Assembly: GCF_003076755.1 (NCBI RefSeq)
Contig: NZ_QDKM01000003.1
Span: forward strand, 372,001 to 436,000
Origin: Pararhodobacter oceanensis
Lineage (GTDB): Bacteria > Pseudomonadota > Alphaproteobacteria > Rhodobacterales > Rhodobacteraceae
Direction: 5' to 3'
DNA length: 64,000 bases
Of this stretch, positions 1 through 8,813 are shown one piece after another. Every line of letters begins with the position of its first letter. Position 1 is the stretch's first letter. The translations under genes were made by a program, and so were the position numbers. The notes under the pieces are model-generated. The model was given only the letters and a program-made list of their open reading frames with translations. It did no database searches and was not told where the DNA came from.

Positions 1-546
1 CGCCGCTTCCGCAAGGAACCTCTTGCGCGCCGCGCCCTGCGACGGGGCGAACCCCATAAAGCAAAACCGGTCGGTCGGCAGCCCGCCCACCGCCAGCGCC
101 GCCAGCACCGCCGAGGCGCCCGGAGCCGCAACCACCGAATGCCCCTGATCTATCGCCGTGCGCGCCAGTTGAAAGCCGGGATCCGAGATCAGCGGCGTGC
201 CCGCCTCGGGCGCAAAAGCCACGGATTTCCCCTCGGCCAGCGCCGCCATCAGACGGGGCCGCATCTGCCCGCCGTTATGGTCGTGATAGGCCAGCAGGGG
301 CCGCCCCTCGAGCCTGATACCGTGGATCTCCATCAACCGGCGCAGGCTGCGGGTGTCCTCGGCGGCGAGCACATCGGCGCCGGCCAGAATATCCAGCGTG
401 CGCAGGGTGATATCCCGCGCCGTGCCGATCGGCGTGGCGACCAGATGCAGCCCCGGCGGCACGCGGCGCGGGCTGGGCTCGAAACTGCGCTCGGAGACGA
501 TCTCGGGGCCATCTTCGGGATGGTCGGGTTCTTGCTCATGGGTCAT
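1..546 (-). CDS. rsmI: 16S rRNA (cytidine(1402)-2'-O)-methyltransferase RsmI, C-terminus cut off by window edge
   Basis: The minus-strand frame starting at ATG 546 stays open to base 1, giving 182 codons without a stop. It reads LVATPIGTARDITLRTLDIL followed by AAEDTRSLRRLM, the hallmark N-terminal SAM-binding segment of RsmI, and further on APGASAVLAALAVGGLPTDR, which is conserved in the tetrapyrrole-methylase fold. The family methylates the 2'-hydroxyl of C1402 in 16S rRNA in the ribosomal P site. About 30 residues precede the family core, so the first in-frame ATG may not be the true start. The C-terminal part lies outside the window. It is divergent from the LppC-like lipoprotein gene, a pairing also found in other proteobacteria, so identity is secure although the gene is partial. 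Confidence 0.93.
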   Translation of the reverse strand, partial: MTHEQEPDHPEDGPEIVSERSFEPSPRRVPPGLHLVATPIGTARDITLRTLDILAGADVLAAEDTRSLRRLMEIHGIRLEGRPLLAYHDHNGGQMRPRLMAALAEGKSVAFAPEAGTPLISDPGFQLARTAIDQGHSVVAAPGASAVLAALAVGGLPTDRFCFMGFAPSQGAARKRFLAEAA

Positions 547-643
547 AGGCAGGTCAGTGACACGTTTACTTCGCCGGGTCGAATCCTTAGTGTGACGCAA
601 AACGACCCCTGCTACCACACTCTGCATTCAGACGAGGAGCTCG

Positions 644-1843
644 ATGCCAGTCGAACCCACCCCCACCCGCCGCCGCCCTTCTCGCCTGTCCCGCATCAGC
701 CGTCGCGGCGCACTGGCTCTTGCCGGTCTGTTGACGCTTGGCGCCTGTGTGTCCTCGGGGATCAGCGGGTTGGCGCAGCGCATCAATCCCAATGCGCCGG
801 TGCAAGTGGCGCTTTTGGTGCCCAGCGGGTCGGCGGATGCGGGCAATACGATCCTCGCCGAAAGCCTTGAGAATGCAGCACGATTGGCGGTTTCGGACCT
901 GTCGGGCGTGGAGATTGATCTGCGGGTCTATAGCACGCAGGGCGATCCCGCGGTGGCCGCACAGGTGGCCCGCGAAGCGGTCGATCGCGGCGCGCAGATC
1001 ATCCTCGGGCCGGTGCGCAGCGCCGAGGCCAATGCCGTCGGCACCGCGGTGGCCAGCTCGGGCGTTAATGTGCTGAGCTTCTCGAACAATCCGGCGATTG
1101 CGGGCAATAATGTCTTCGTGCTTGGCCTGACGCCGGACAATGCCGCGCGGCGGATTTTTGAATATGCCGCGCGCAATGATCGCGGGCAGGTACTGGTGGT
1201 TGGCGAGCAGACCACCGCCGGTCAATTGGTGCTGGCGGCAGTCAACCGCGCGCAATCGGGCACCGGCGCCACCATTGCCGCGACCGCCACCTATGAATTT
1301 TCGCAGCAAGGCATTGTGAATGCGCTGCCCGAGATCGCCGATGCCGCGCGTTCGTCGGGGGCGCAATCGGTGCTGTTCACCGCCGATAGCGCCGGTGCCC
1401 TGCCGATCCTCGCGCAGCTTTTGCCTGACAACCGCATTTCGCATCCGCGTTTCCAGTTCATGGGCATCACCCAGTGGAATATCCCGCCGGCGACGCTGCA
1501 GCTCTCGGGGCTGCAAAACGGCTGGTTCACCCTGCCCGACCCTTCGCTGGTTGCGCAATTCGAGGCGCGTTTCACCCAAGCCTACGGCGAAGCGCCGCAT
1601 CCGATTGCCGGTCTCGCCTATGACGGGATCGCGGCGATTGGCGCGCTCTTGGGCACCGGTTCTGCCGATGCGCTGTCACGGGCCGCGCTGACCCAAGGTT
1701 CGGGGTTTGTCGGCGTCAACGGGATCTTTCGCCTGATGCCCGATGGCACCAATCAGCGCGGGCTGGCGCTGGCGACGATCCGCGACAATGCGGTGGTGAT
1801 CCTCGAACCCGCGCCGAGCAGCTTTGTCGGCTCGGGCTCGTAA
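644..1843 (+). CDS. LppC/LpoA-like penicillin-binding protein activator lipoprotein
   Basis: The 399-residue product begins with a positively charged stretch, a hydrophobic helix and a lipobox LGAC at about residues 32-35, so it should be a lipid-anchored envelope protein. The rest is a periplasmic-binding-protein fold of the type 1 (Leu/Ile/Val) class, with VALLVPSGSADAGN at the domain start and repeated alpha/beta segments. In Enterobacteria the LpoA homologue activates PBP1A for peptidoglycan synthesis; in alphaproteobacteria the exact partner is less certain. A GAGGAG ribosome site lies just before ATG 644. It is divergent from rsmI, and glnD starts 9 bases after its stop, suggesting co-transcription. 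Confidence 0.82.
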   Translation: MPVEPTPTRRRPSRLSRISRRGALALAGLLTLGACVSSGISGLAQRINPNAPVQVALLVPSGSADAGNTILAESLENAARLAVSDLSGVEIDLRVYSTQGDPAVAAQVAREAVDRGAQIILGPVRSAEANAVGTAVASSGVNVLSFSNNPAIAGNNVFVLGLTPDNAARRIFEYAARNDRGQVLVVGEQTTAGQLVLAAVNRAQSGTGATIAATATYEFSQQGIVNALPEIADAARSSGAQSVLFTADSAGALPILAQLLPDNRISHPRFQFMGITQWNIPPATLQLSGLQNGWFTLPDPSLVAQFEARFTQAYGEAPHPIAGLAYDGIAAIGALLGTGSADALSRAALTQGSGFVGVNGIFRLMPDGTNQRGLALATIRDNAVVILEPAPSSFVGSGS

Positions 1844-1852
1844 GCGCGCGCT

Positions 1853-4825
1853 ATGCGGCTGACCGGCGCGCGGACCGGCATGCGGACTGGCGGGGCAAGC
1901 GATGCGGTCGCTGATGGGGGTGCAACCGGCGCCGAGGCAACCGATGAGGCAGTTGATCATGGGTTAACTGATGGGGCGCAGGCTGCATCTGCCGCCCCTC
2001 AGAAGCCTTCCGAGCAGCAGGCAGAACAGCATTTACCGCCGCCCGAGGCGCGCATCTATGTGCAGCCGCCCCTGCCCGATGATCCGCTGATCTGCGACCC
2101 ACTGCATATCTGCGATATCGAGGCGCTGGATAATGCGCTGCTTGCCGGTCTCGCCGATCTGGATGACGCCCGCGATATCCGCGCCTTCACCGTCCAAACC
2201 CTGCTGGCCGCGCTCAAACAGGGCAATGCGGTGCTGAAATCCGCCCTCGCCGCCGCGCCGCGGGATGCGCGGTCGTTTGTGCGCGCGCAGACATGGCTGA
2301 CCGATGTGGTGGTCACCGCCGCGTTGAATGTGGCGCAGCGCAACCTGCATCCGAATCACGCGCTCACCGAGGGGCAGCGCATGGCAGTGGTCGCGGTCGG
2401 CGGTTATGGGCGCGCCGAGATGGCGCCCTGTTCGGATATCGATCTGCTGTTTTTGACCCCCTATAAGGTCACCGGCTGGGTCGAAAGCGTGATCGAAAGC
2501 ACGCTCTATATCCTCTGGGATCTGAAGCTGAAGATCGGCCATTCCAGCCGCACCATTGACGATTGCCTGCGCTTGGGCCGCGAGGATTACACGATCCGCA
2601 CCTCGCTGATGGAGCAGCGGTTTCTGACCGGCAATGAATTGCTGGCGCAGGAGCTGAAAACCCGCCTGTGGAAAGAGCTCTTCGCCGATACCGTGCCCGA
2701 GTTTGTCGAGGCCAAGCTCAACGAGCGCGACGCGCGGCACCGCAAACAGGGCGGCCAGCGCTATATGCTGGAGCCGAATATCAAAGAGGGCAAGGGCGGG
2801 CTGCGCGACCTGCAAACCCTCTATTGGATCGCGAAATATATCTACGGCGTTGATAAGGCGATTGAGCTGGTCGATGAGGGGTATTTCACCGAGGCCGAAT
2901 ACACCAGTTTTCGCGCCGCCGAGACTTTCGTCTGGGCGGTGCGCTGCCATATGCATCATCTGACCGGACGCGCCACCGACCAGCTGACCTTTGACATCCA
3001 GCCCGAGGTTGCCGAGCGGATGCAGTTTCTGGATCACGGCGGGCGCCGCGCGGTCGAGCATTTCATGCAGGCCTATTTCCGCCACGCGACACAGGTTGGC
3101 GAGCTGACCCGCGTGTTTCTGGCCGGTCTGGAAGCGCGGCATGTCAAAAAGGCGCCGGGTCTGTTCCGACTGCTGCGGCGGCGCAAGAAGGTCAAAGCGG
3201 ATTACCGCGTTGATATGAACCGGCTGAGCATTGTCGATCCCGAGGCGTTTCTCGCCGATCCGGTGAATATGCTGCGGATATTCGAGGAAGGGCTGCGCAC
3301 CGGCTTGTTGATCCACCCCGATGCGCTGCGCCTCGTCGCCGCAAATCTCGACCGGTTCGATGGCGAGGTGCGCGAGGATGCGGAGGCGGTGAAAATCTTC
3401 CTTGGCATGCTGCTGAAACACGGCAACCCCGAGCGGGCGCTGCGGCGGATGAACGAGCTCGGTGTGCTCTCGGCGTTTATCCCCGAGTTCGAGCCGATCG
3501 TGGCGATGATGCAGTTCAACGTCTACCATCATTACACCGTCGACGAGCACACCATCCAGTGCATCAGCACGCTGGCGCAGATCGAGCGCGGCGAGTTGGT
3601 CGAGGAACTGCCGATTGCCTCGGGGATCCTTGAGAAGGGCGTGAACCGCAAGGTGCTTTATGTGGCGTTATTGCTGCATGATATTGGCAAGGGACGGCCC
3701 GAGGATCACTCGGTTCTCGGCGCGCAGATCGCCCGCCGTGTGGCGCCGCGCCTGCGGCTGAACGGCAAGGAGTCAGAGACCGTCGAATGGTTGGTGCGGC
3801 ATCATCTGTTGATGTCGGATGTGGCGCAGAAACGCGATATCGGCGACCCGCGCACGGTGCGCGATTTTGCCAAGGCGGTGAAAAGCAAAGAGCGGCTGGA
3901 CCTGCTGACGGTGCTGACCGTCTGCGACATTCGCGGCGTCGGGCCGGGGACGTGGAACAACTGGAAAGCGATGCTGCTGCGCCAGCTTTACAGCGACACG
4001 GCGACGGCGCTGGAAAAGGGCGTCGAGGCGCTGAGCCGCTCGCACCGCGAGGATGAGGCGAAACGCGCGCTGCGCGAGGCGCTGGCGGACTGGCCACGCA
4101 CTGACCTGCGCAAGGAGACCTCGCGCCATTACGGCCCCTATTGGCAAGGGCTGCCGACCGAGACCCATATCATTTTTGCGCAGATGCTGCGTGATCTCGG
4201 CGATGATGAAATCCGCGTCGATATGCATCTCGACGAGGGCCGCGACGCCACTCGCGCCGCCTTTGTGCTGGCCGATCATCCGGGGATATTCTCAAGGCTG
4301 GCGGGGGCTTTGGCGCTGGTTGGCGCGAATATCGTCGATGCGCGCACCTATACCTCGAAAGACGGCTATGCGACCGCTGTCTTTTGGGTGCAGGACGCCG
4401 AGGGCCACCCCTATGAGGCCGAGCGCCTGCCACGGATGCGCAAGATGATCGCGCGCACCTTTGCCGGTGATATCGTCGCCACCGAGGCGCTGAAGTCCCG
4501 CGACAAGGTGAAGAAACGCGAGCGGCAATTCCGCGTGCCGACCAATATCGCCTTTGATAACGAGGGGTCGGAGATCTATACGATCATCGAGGTCGACACC
4601 CGCGACCGGCCCGGCTTGCTTTATGATCTGACCCGCACCCTGTCGGCAAACGGGATTTATATTGCCAGCGCGGTGATCGCGACCTACGGGGTGCAGGTGG
4701 TCGATACATTTTACGTCAAGGATATGTTCGGGTTGAAACTGCACAGTAAAACGCGGCTGGAAACGCTGGAGCGCAAGCTGCGCGAGGCGATTGATGCGGG
4801 CGCCAAACGGGCCTCCGAGGAATGA
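1853..4825 (+). CDS. glnD: [Protein-PII] uridylyltransferase / uridylyl-removing enzyme GlnD
   Basis: This bifunctional nitrogen sensor adds UMP to PII proteins when glutamine is low and removes it when glutamine is high. The nucleotidyltransferase motif GGYGRAEMAPCSDIDLLF is at residues 183-200, the HD phosphohydrolase pair is H609-D610 in LLLHDIGKG, and two ACT domains lie at roughly 800-870 and 910-985 (the second with RPGLLYDLTRTLS). At 990 residues it is longer than typical GlnD. The first 60-70 residues are Ala/Gly/Glu-rich and low in complexity, so translation may start downstream, for example at the ATG at 1880. It follows the lipoprotein gene by 9 bases and precedes murJ by 19. Confidence 0.96.
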   Translation: MRLTGARTGMRTGGASDAVADGGATGAEATDEAVDHGLTDGAQAASAAPQKPSEQQAEQHLPPPEARIYVQPPLPDDPLICDPLHICDIEALDNALLAGLADLDDARDIRAFTVQTLLAALKQGNAVLKSALAAAPRDARSFVRAQTWLTDVVVTAALNVAQRNLHPNHALTEGQRMAVVAVGGYGRAEMAPCSDIDLLFLTPYKVTGWVESVIESTLYILWDLKLKIGHSSRTIDDCLRLGREDYTIRTSLMEQRFLTGNELLAQELKTRLWKELFADTVPEFVEAKLNERDARHRKQGGQRYMLEPNIKEGKGGLRDLQTLYWIAKYIYGVDKAIELVDEGYFTEAEYTSFRAAETFVWAVRCHMHHLTGRATDQLTFDIQPEVAERMQFLDHGGRRAVEHFMQAYFRHATQVGELTRVFLAGLEARHVKKAPGLFRLLRRRKKVKADYRVDMNRLSIVDPEAFLADPVNMLRIFEEGLRTGLLIHPDALRLVAANLDRFDGEVREDAEAVKIFLGMLLKHGNPERALRRMNELGVLSAFIPEFEPIVAMMQFNVYHHYTVDEHTIQCISTLAQIERGELVEELPIASGILEKGVNRKVLYVALLLHDIGKGRPEDHSVLGAQIARRVAPRLRLNGKESETVEWLVRHHLLMSDVAQKRDIGDPRTVRDFAKAVKSKERLDLLTVLTVCDIRGVGPGTWNNWKAMLLRQLYSDTATALEKGVEALSRSHREDEAKRALREALADWPRTDLRKETSRHYGPYWQGLPTETHIIFAQMLRDLGDDEIRVDMHLDEGRDATRAAFVLADHPGIFSRLAGALALVGANIVDARTYTSKDGYATAVFWVQDAEGHPYEAERLPRMRKMIARTFAGDIVATEALKSRDKVKKRERQFRVPTNIAFDNEGSEIYTIIEVDTRDRPGLLYDLTRTLSANGIYIASAVIATYGVQVVDTFYVKDMFGLKLHSKTRLETLERKLREAIDAGAKRASEE

Positions 4826-4844
4826 CCGGAGGGGTAACCGGGGG

Positions 4845-6401
4845 ATGACACCGATCCGTTTGATGCGCAGTTTCGCCACCGTCGGCGGCTGGACGCTGGG
4901 CAGCCGTGTGCTGGGCTTTGTGCGCGACATCATGATTGCGCGGTTTCTGGGGGCGGGGGCGGCCTCGGATGCGTTTTTTGTCGCCTTCTCGCTGCCCAAT
5001 ATGTTCCGCCGGTTCTTTGCCGAGGGTGCGTTTAACGCGGCCTTTGTGCCGATGTTCACCAAGAAGCTGGAGCAGGACCGCGCCGAGGGGCTGAACGAGG
5101 CCGAGGATTTCGCCCGCGATGCGTTTTGGCTGATGGCCAGTTTCCTGTTGGGCTTTACCTGTCTGGCGCTGGCCTTCATGCCGGCGCTGGTCTGGATCAT
5201 GGCCGCCGGTTTCACCGCCGATGCGCGGTTTGATCTGGCGGTGTTCTACGGGCGCATTGCCTTTCCCTATATCCTGCTGATCTCATTGACCGCGTTAATG
5301 TCGGGGATGCTGAACGCCAGCGGACGCTTTGCCGCCGCTGCCGCCGCGCCTGCCTTGCTGAATGTGGCGTTTATCGCCGGTCTGGCCTTGGGCGCGTGGC
5401 AGGGCTGGCCGATCGGCACGGTGCTGGCCTGGTCGGTGCCGGTGGGCGGCGTCGCGCAGATGGTGGTGGTCTTCGCGGCGATCAAACGCGCGGGCTACTC
5501 GCTGCGCATCCGGCTGCCGCGGCTGACGCCGGACCTCAAGCGGATGCTGGTGATTGCCGTGCCCGCGGTGCTGGCGGGCGGCGTGGTGCAGATCAATCTG
5601 GTGGTCGGGCGGCAGGTGGCCTCCTTCACCGAGAACGCGATTTCATGGCTGTCTTACGCCGACCGGCTCTATCAACTGCCGCTTGGCGTGGTCGGGATTG
5701 CGGTGGGCGTGGTGCTGCTGCCGGAACTGGCGCGGCGGTTGCGCACCGGCGAGCCCGAGGGCGCGCGCGCGGCCTTCAGCCGTGGCATGGAGTTTGCGCT
5801 GGCGCTGACCGTCCCCGCCGCCGTGGCGCTGGTGGTGATTGCCGAGCCGTTGATTTCAGTGCTGTTCCAGCGCGGGGCGTTCAGCGCAGAAGACAGCGCC
5901 GCCACCGCCATGGCCTTGGCGATTTATGGCGTCGGTCTGCCCGCTTTCGTGCTGCATAAGGTGCTGCAACCGCTGTATTTCGCGCGCGAGGACACCAAAA
6001 CGCCGTTTCGCTATGCGCTGGTCTCGATGGTGGTCAATGCCGCGATTGCCATCGGCTTGATGCCCTTCATCGGCTTTCTCGCCGCCGCTTTGGGCACCAC
6101 TTTGGCGGGCTGGGCGATGGTCTGGCAGCTCTGGCGCGGGGCGCGCAGCATGGGCGATGCGGCCCGCCCCGACGCGCGGCTGTTTGACCGGCTGTGGCGG
6201 ATCATTCTGGCGAGCGTGATCATGGGCGCTGTGCTCTGGCTGGCCGCGCTCGGGCTGGAGGACGCACTGCAGGGCACATGGCGCTCACTGGCGCTTCTGG
6301 CACTGGTGATGATCGGCGGCGTGGCCTATTTCGGCGCGGGCGCGCTGGTCGGGGCGTTTGGCCTTGCCGATTTCAAATCCGCCATGCGGCGCGGTAGTTG
6401 A
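4845..6401 (+). CDS. murJ: Lipid II flippase MurJ (MviN family)
   Basis: The 518-residue product is an inner-membrane protein with about 14 hydrophobic segments that flips the peptidoglycan precursor lipid II to the periplasm. The N-terminus TPIRLMRSFATVGGWTLGSR, then RDIMIARFLGAG and FFAEGAFNAAFVPMF, is typical of MurJ. The start at ATG 4845 is preferred over an in-frame codon at 4791 because it lies after the glnD stop, has GGAGGGG at 4828-4834 and gives the usual family N-terminus. It is transcribed with glnD; the order glnD-murJ-trpS is common in Rhodobacterales. Confidence 0.95.
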   Translation: MTPIRLMRSFATVGGWTLGSRVLGFVRDIMIARFLGAGAASDAFFVAFSLPNMFRRFFAEGAFNAAFVPMFTKKLEQDRAEGLNEAEDFARDAFWLMASFLLGFTCLALAFMPALVWIMAAGFTADARFDLAVFYGRIAFPYILLISLTALMSGMLNASGRFAAAAAAPALLNVAFIAGLALGAWQGWPIGTVLAWSVPVGGVAQMVVVFAAIKRAGYSLRIRLPRLTPDLKRMLVIAVPAVLAGGVVQINLVVGRQVASFTENAISWLSYADRLYQLPLGVVGIAVGVVLLPELARRLRTGEPEGARAAFSRGMEFALALTVPAAVALVVIAEPLISVLFQRGAFSAEDSAATAMALAIYGVGLPAFVLHKVLQPLYFAREDTKTPFRYALVSMVVNAAIAIGLMPFIGFLAAALGTTLAGWAMVWQLWRGARSMGDAARPDARLFDRLWRIILASVIMGAVLWLAALGLEDALQGTWRSLALLALVMIGGVAYFGAGALVGAFGLADFKSAMRRGS

Positions 6402-6435
6402 GCAGACGCAGGAACCCGCGCTGTTTGGCGCACTC

Positions 6436-6672
6436 CTACTTTGCAATCGCGCGGTAGCCGTAGATCAGGATCACGGCCCCGATCAGTCCGGCAATCAGAT
6501 AACCGAGCACGCCCGAGAAATTTACGCCCACCAACCCGAACAGGAAGCTGGCAACAGCGGCGCCGACAATCCCGAGGATAATGTTGAGGAAAATTCCGGT
6601 GTTGGAGTTCATGAAGTTCGAGGCGATCCAGCCTGCCAAACCGCCGATGATGATTGCTCCGATCCAACCCAT
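6436..6672 (-). CDS. GlsB/YeaQ/YmgE family (transglycosylase-associated) membrane protein
   Basis: This is a 78-residue, three-helix, glycine-rich membrane protein starting MGWIGAIIIGGLAGWIAS and ending IGAVILIYGYRAIAK. The pattern of Gly-rich helices is that of the GlsB/YeaQ/YmgE stress-associated family, whose biochemical role is not established despite the transglycosylase-associated label. The start at 6672 has AAGGAG eight bases upstream; an in-frame start 54 bases earlier lacks a site and adds a non-family extension. It sits alone between murJ and the rhomboid-like gene. Family assignment is good, function unknown. Confidence 0.85.
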   Translation of the reverse strand: MGWIGAIIIGGLAGWIASNFMNSNTGIFLNIILGIVGAAVASFLFGLVGVNFSGVLGYLIAGLIGAVILIYGYRAIAK

Positions 6673-6752
6673 GTCGCGCTCCTTGTTGATGAAACCATAG
6701 AGTACACCAACCGCCGCACGACGCAAAAGGTTCCGCAGCGCAATCCGCAGGT

Positions 6753-7481
6753 CTAGCGGCGAATACGCGCGCGCAGCCGTCGCCAGCTACCCGGACCCAG
6801 CACCCAGGCCGAAAGGCCGTAGCCGATCACGAAGGCGGCGAGTTCGGCGACCCAGCCGGGACCGGTCTCGGCCAGCAGGCCAAAGCCCAATCGCGCGGCC
6901 AGCAGAATGCCGATCATCGCGAAAGCACGACGCTGGCGGGTGCCGTCGCCCTCGGCCTCATGCCATCTGAGCCAGGTGAACCCGCCGACCAGCGCAAAGG
7001 CCATCGGCATCGCGCCAAAGAGCCAGCCCTGCGCATTCTCGCCCACTGCCAGCCCGAAACAGATCGCGCCAAGGATCGGGGTCAGAAGCGCCAGCAGCAG
7101 AAACCGGACCGCGCCAAAAGCATCGCCCAGAGCCTTGCCCAAAGCGGCGACCAGCACCGCGCCAAACAGCGCATGCATCGGCGTGCCATGGATGAAGCTG
7201 AATGTGCCGTAGCGCAGCAGATGCATACCCGGAAAGGCGCGGTTTTCGAGCATCCAGTTCTGCACCGCGCTGGAAAAGCCGAAGCGCTGGATCACCTCGA
7301 TCCGCCAGCCAATCGCCTGCGGCCCGCCGATGAACCCGGCGCTGGCCGCCCAGAGCACCGCCTCGACCCCGAGGATCGCGATCAACAGCAGCCAGACCGC
7401 GCCCGGCAGCGGGTTCAGCGGCGAGGCGTTGAGATCGGCCAGAGGGTCGGCGTCGCCCTGGTCGTGTAGGTCTTTGGTCAT
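6753..7481 (-). CDS. Rhomboid-fold membrane protein, predicted proteolytically inactive
   Basis: The 242-residue product has about six to seven hydrophobic segments and a rhomboid-like layout: a cytosolic N-tail, the FSFIHGTPMHALFGAV segment matching the H-x-x-x-N region, and GAMPMAFALVGG at about 156-167 where active enzymes carry GASGAIFALLG. The catalytic Ser is thus Met158 and the following Gly is Pro. In the final helix AELAAFVIGYGLS replaces the active form in which His precedes the GG, so the catalytic His is Glu213. Intramembrane serine-protease activity is therefore unlikely. ATG 7481 has AGGAG five bases upstream; a GTG immediately before it is less likely. It is divergent from trpS. 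Confidence 0.82.
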   Translation of the reverse strand: MTKDLHDQGDADPLADLNASPLNPLPGAVWLLLIAILGVEAVLWAASAGFIGGPQAIGWRIEVIQRFGFSSAVQNWMLENRAFPGMHLLRYGTFSFIHGTPMHALFGAVLVAALGKALGDAFGAVRFLLLALLTPILGAICFGLAVGENAQGWLFGAMPMAFALVGGFTWLRWHEAEGDGTRQRRAFAMIGILLAARLGFGLLAETGPGWVAELAAFVIGYGLSAWVLGPGSWRRLRARIRR

Positions 7482-7592
7482 CACGGCTCCTGCTCTTGGT
7501 TCGGTTGACGCCCCCGCCTGCCAGCGATAAGCGAGGAGCTAGGATTTTTCCACGTATTTTCCACGCAATTTCCACTGCGGAGAGCCTTTCCC

Positions 7593-8642
7593 ATGGCCGA
7601 GACCCAAACAGCCCCCTCCAATGCGAAGTTCAAGCCGCGGGTGTTTTCCGGCATCCAGCCTTCGGGCGGGCTGACCTTGGGCAACTACCTGGGCGCAATC
7701 AAACGCTTTGTGGATATGCAAGACAGCGGTATCGAGACGCTTTACTGCATGGTCGATATGCATGCGATCACCGTTTGGCAGGACCCCGAGGCGCTGCGCC
7801 GCCAGACCCGCGAATTGGCGGCGGGCTATCTGGCGGCGGGGCTTGATCCGGCAAAATCGATCCTGTTCAACCAAAGTCAGGTCTCGGCGCATGCGGAATT
7901 GGGCTGGGTGTTCAACTGCGTGGCGCGGATGGGCTGGATGAACCGGATGACCCAGTGGAAGGACAAGACCACCGGCAAGAACGCTGAACAGGCCTCGCTG
8001 GGGCTGTTCGCCTATCCCTCGCTGATGGCCGCCGATATTCTGGTCTATCACGCGACGCATGTGCCGGTGGGCGAGGATCAAAAGCAACATGTGGAACTGA
8101 CCCGCGACATCGCGGCGAAGTTCAACCATGACTATAAGGTCGATTTCTTTCCGATCACCGAGCCGGTGATCGAAGGCGCTGCAACGCGCGTGATGAGCCT
8201 GCGCGACGGCAGCAAGAAGATGTCGAAATCCGACCCTTCGGACAACTCGCGGATCAATCTGACCGATGACGCCGATAAGATTGCCTCGAAAATTCGCAAG
8301 GCAAAAACCGATGCCGAGCCGCTGCCCGAGAGCATGGAAGGGCTGGACGCACGGCCCGAGGCGAAGAATCTGGTGAATATCTATGCGGCGCTCTCGGGGA
8401 TGAGCAAAGAGGCAGTGCTGGGCGAATTCGCCGGGCAGGGGTTTGGCGCGTTCAAACCGAAGCTGGCGGATCTGGCGGTGGCGTCATTGGCGCCGATCTC
8501 GGTGGAGATGGGGCGGTTGATGGAAGACCCGGCCGAGATCGACCGGATCTTGGGTGCCGGCGCCGACCGCGCGGCGGCAATCGCCGAGCCGGTATTGGCG
8601 CAGACGCTGGATATTGTCGGCATGATCCGCTCGCGGCGCTGA
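7593..8642 (+). CDS. trpS: Tryptophanyl-tRNA synthetase
   Basis: This class I aminoacyl-tRNA synthetase charges tRNA-Trp. The HIGH-equivalent segment is [13 protein letters not shown] near residue 22, and the KMSKS loop is at residues 209-213 inside [17 protein letters not shown]. Its length of 349 residues and the segment [20 protein letters not shown] match bacterial TrpS. The start at ATG 7593 is preceded by a GGAG-like site. It is transcribed toward a copy of the GGATATTT-hairpin repeat and then an unknown membrane protein gene. Confidence 0.97.
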   Translation: MAETQTAPSNAKFKPRVFSGIQPSGGLTLGNYLGAIKRFVDMQDSGIETLYCMVDMHAITVWQDPEALRRQTRELAAGYLAAGLDPAKSILFNQSQVSAHAELGWVFNCVARMGWMNRMTQWKDKTTGKNAEQASLGLFAYPSLMAADILVYHATHVPVGEDQKQHVELTRDIAAKFNHDYKVDFFPITEPVIEGAATRVMSLRDGSKKMSKSDPSDNSRINLTDDADKIASKIRKAKTDAEPLPESMEGLDARPEAKNLVNIYAALSGMSKEAVLGEFAGQGFGAFKPKLADLAVASLAPISVEMGRLMEDPAEIDRILGAGADRAAAIAEPVLAQTLDIVGMIRSRR

Positions 8643-8661
8643 CCTGCTGTTAGGCCGCTTT

Positions 8662-8765
8662 GGGGGGCATCGAGCCCCCGCGCAGCGGGCGCGTTTACAC
8701 GCGCAAGGGGCGCTGCCCCCTCGGCCTGCGGCCTCACCCCCGGGATATTTATCGACAGATGACGG
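8662..8765 (+). repeat. Intergenic hairpin repeat, family 1, copy A
   Basis: This non-coding element between trpS and the next gene contains a GGGGGC/GCCCCC hairpin (8663-8677), a GGGGC/GCCCC hairpin (8707-8719), a GGCCTGCGGCC palindrome (8723-8733) and the tail CCCCCGGGATATTT (about 8737-8750). Four other copies are in this window (27169, 28254, 60600, 62850). The first hairpin could also terminate trpS transcription, although no U-run follows it. Confidence 0.75.
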
Positions 8766-8813
8766 TGGCTTGCGTGGCTTGTCTCGGCAGCGGCTGCGCG
8801 CCAGACTGGGCGC

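Noticed and set aside
2033-3550. A 505-codon open frame antisense to glnD
   Set aside because: It overlaps the conserved nucleotidyltransferase part of GlnD; no motif or ribosome site supports it.
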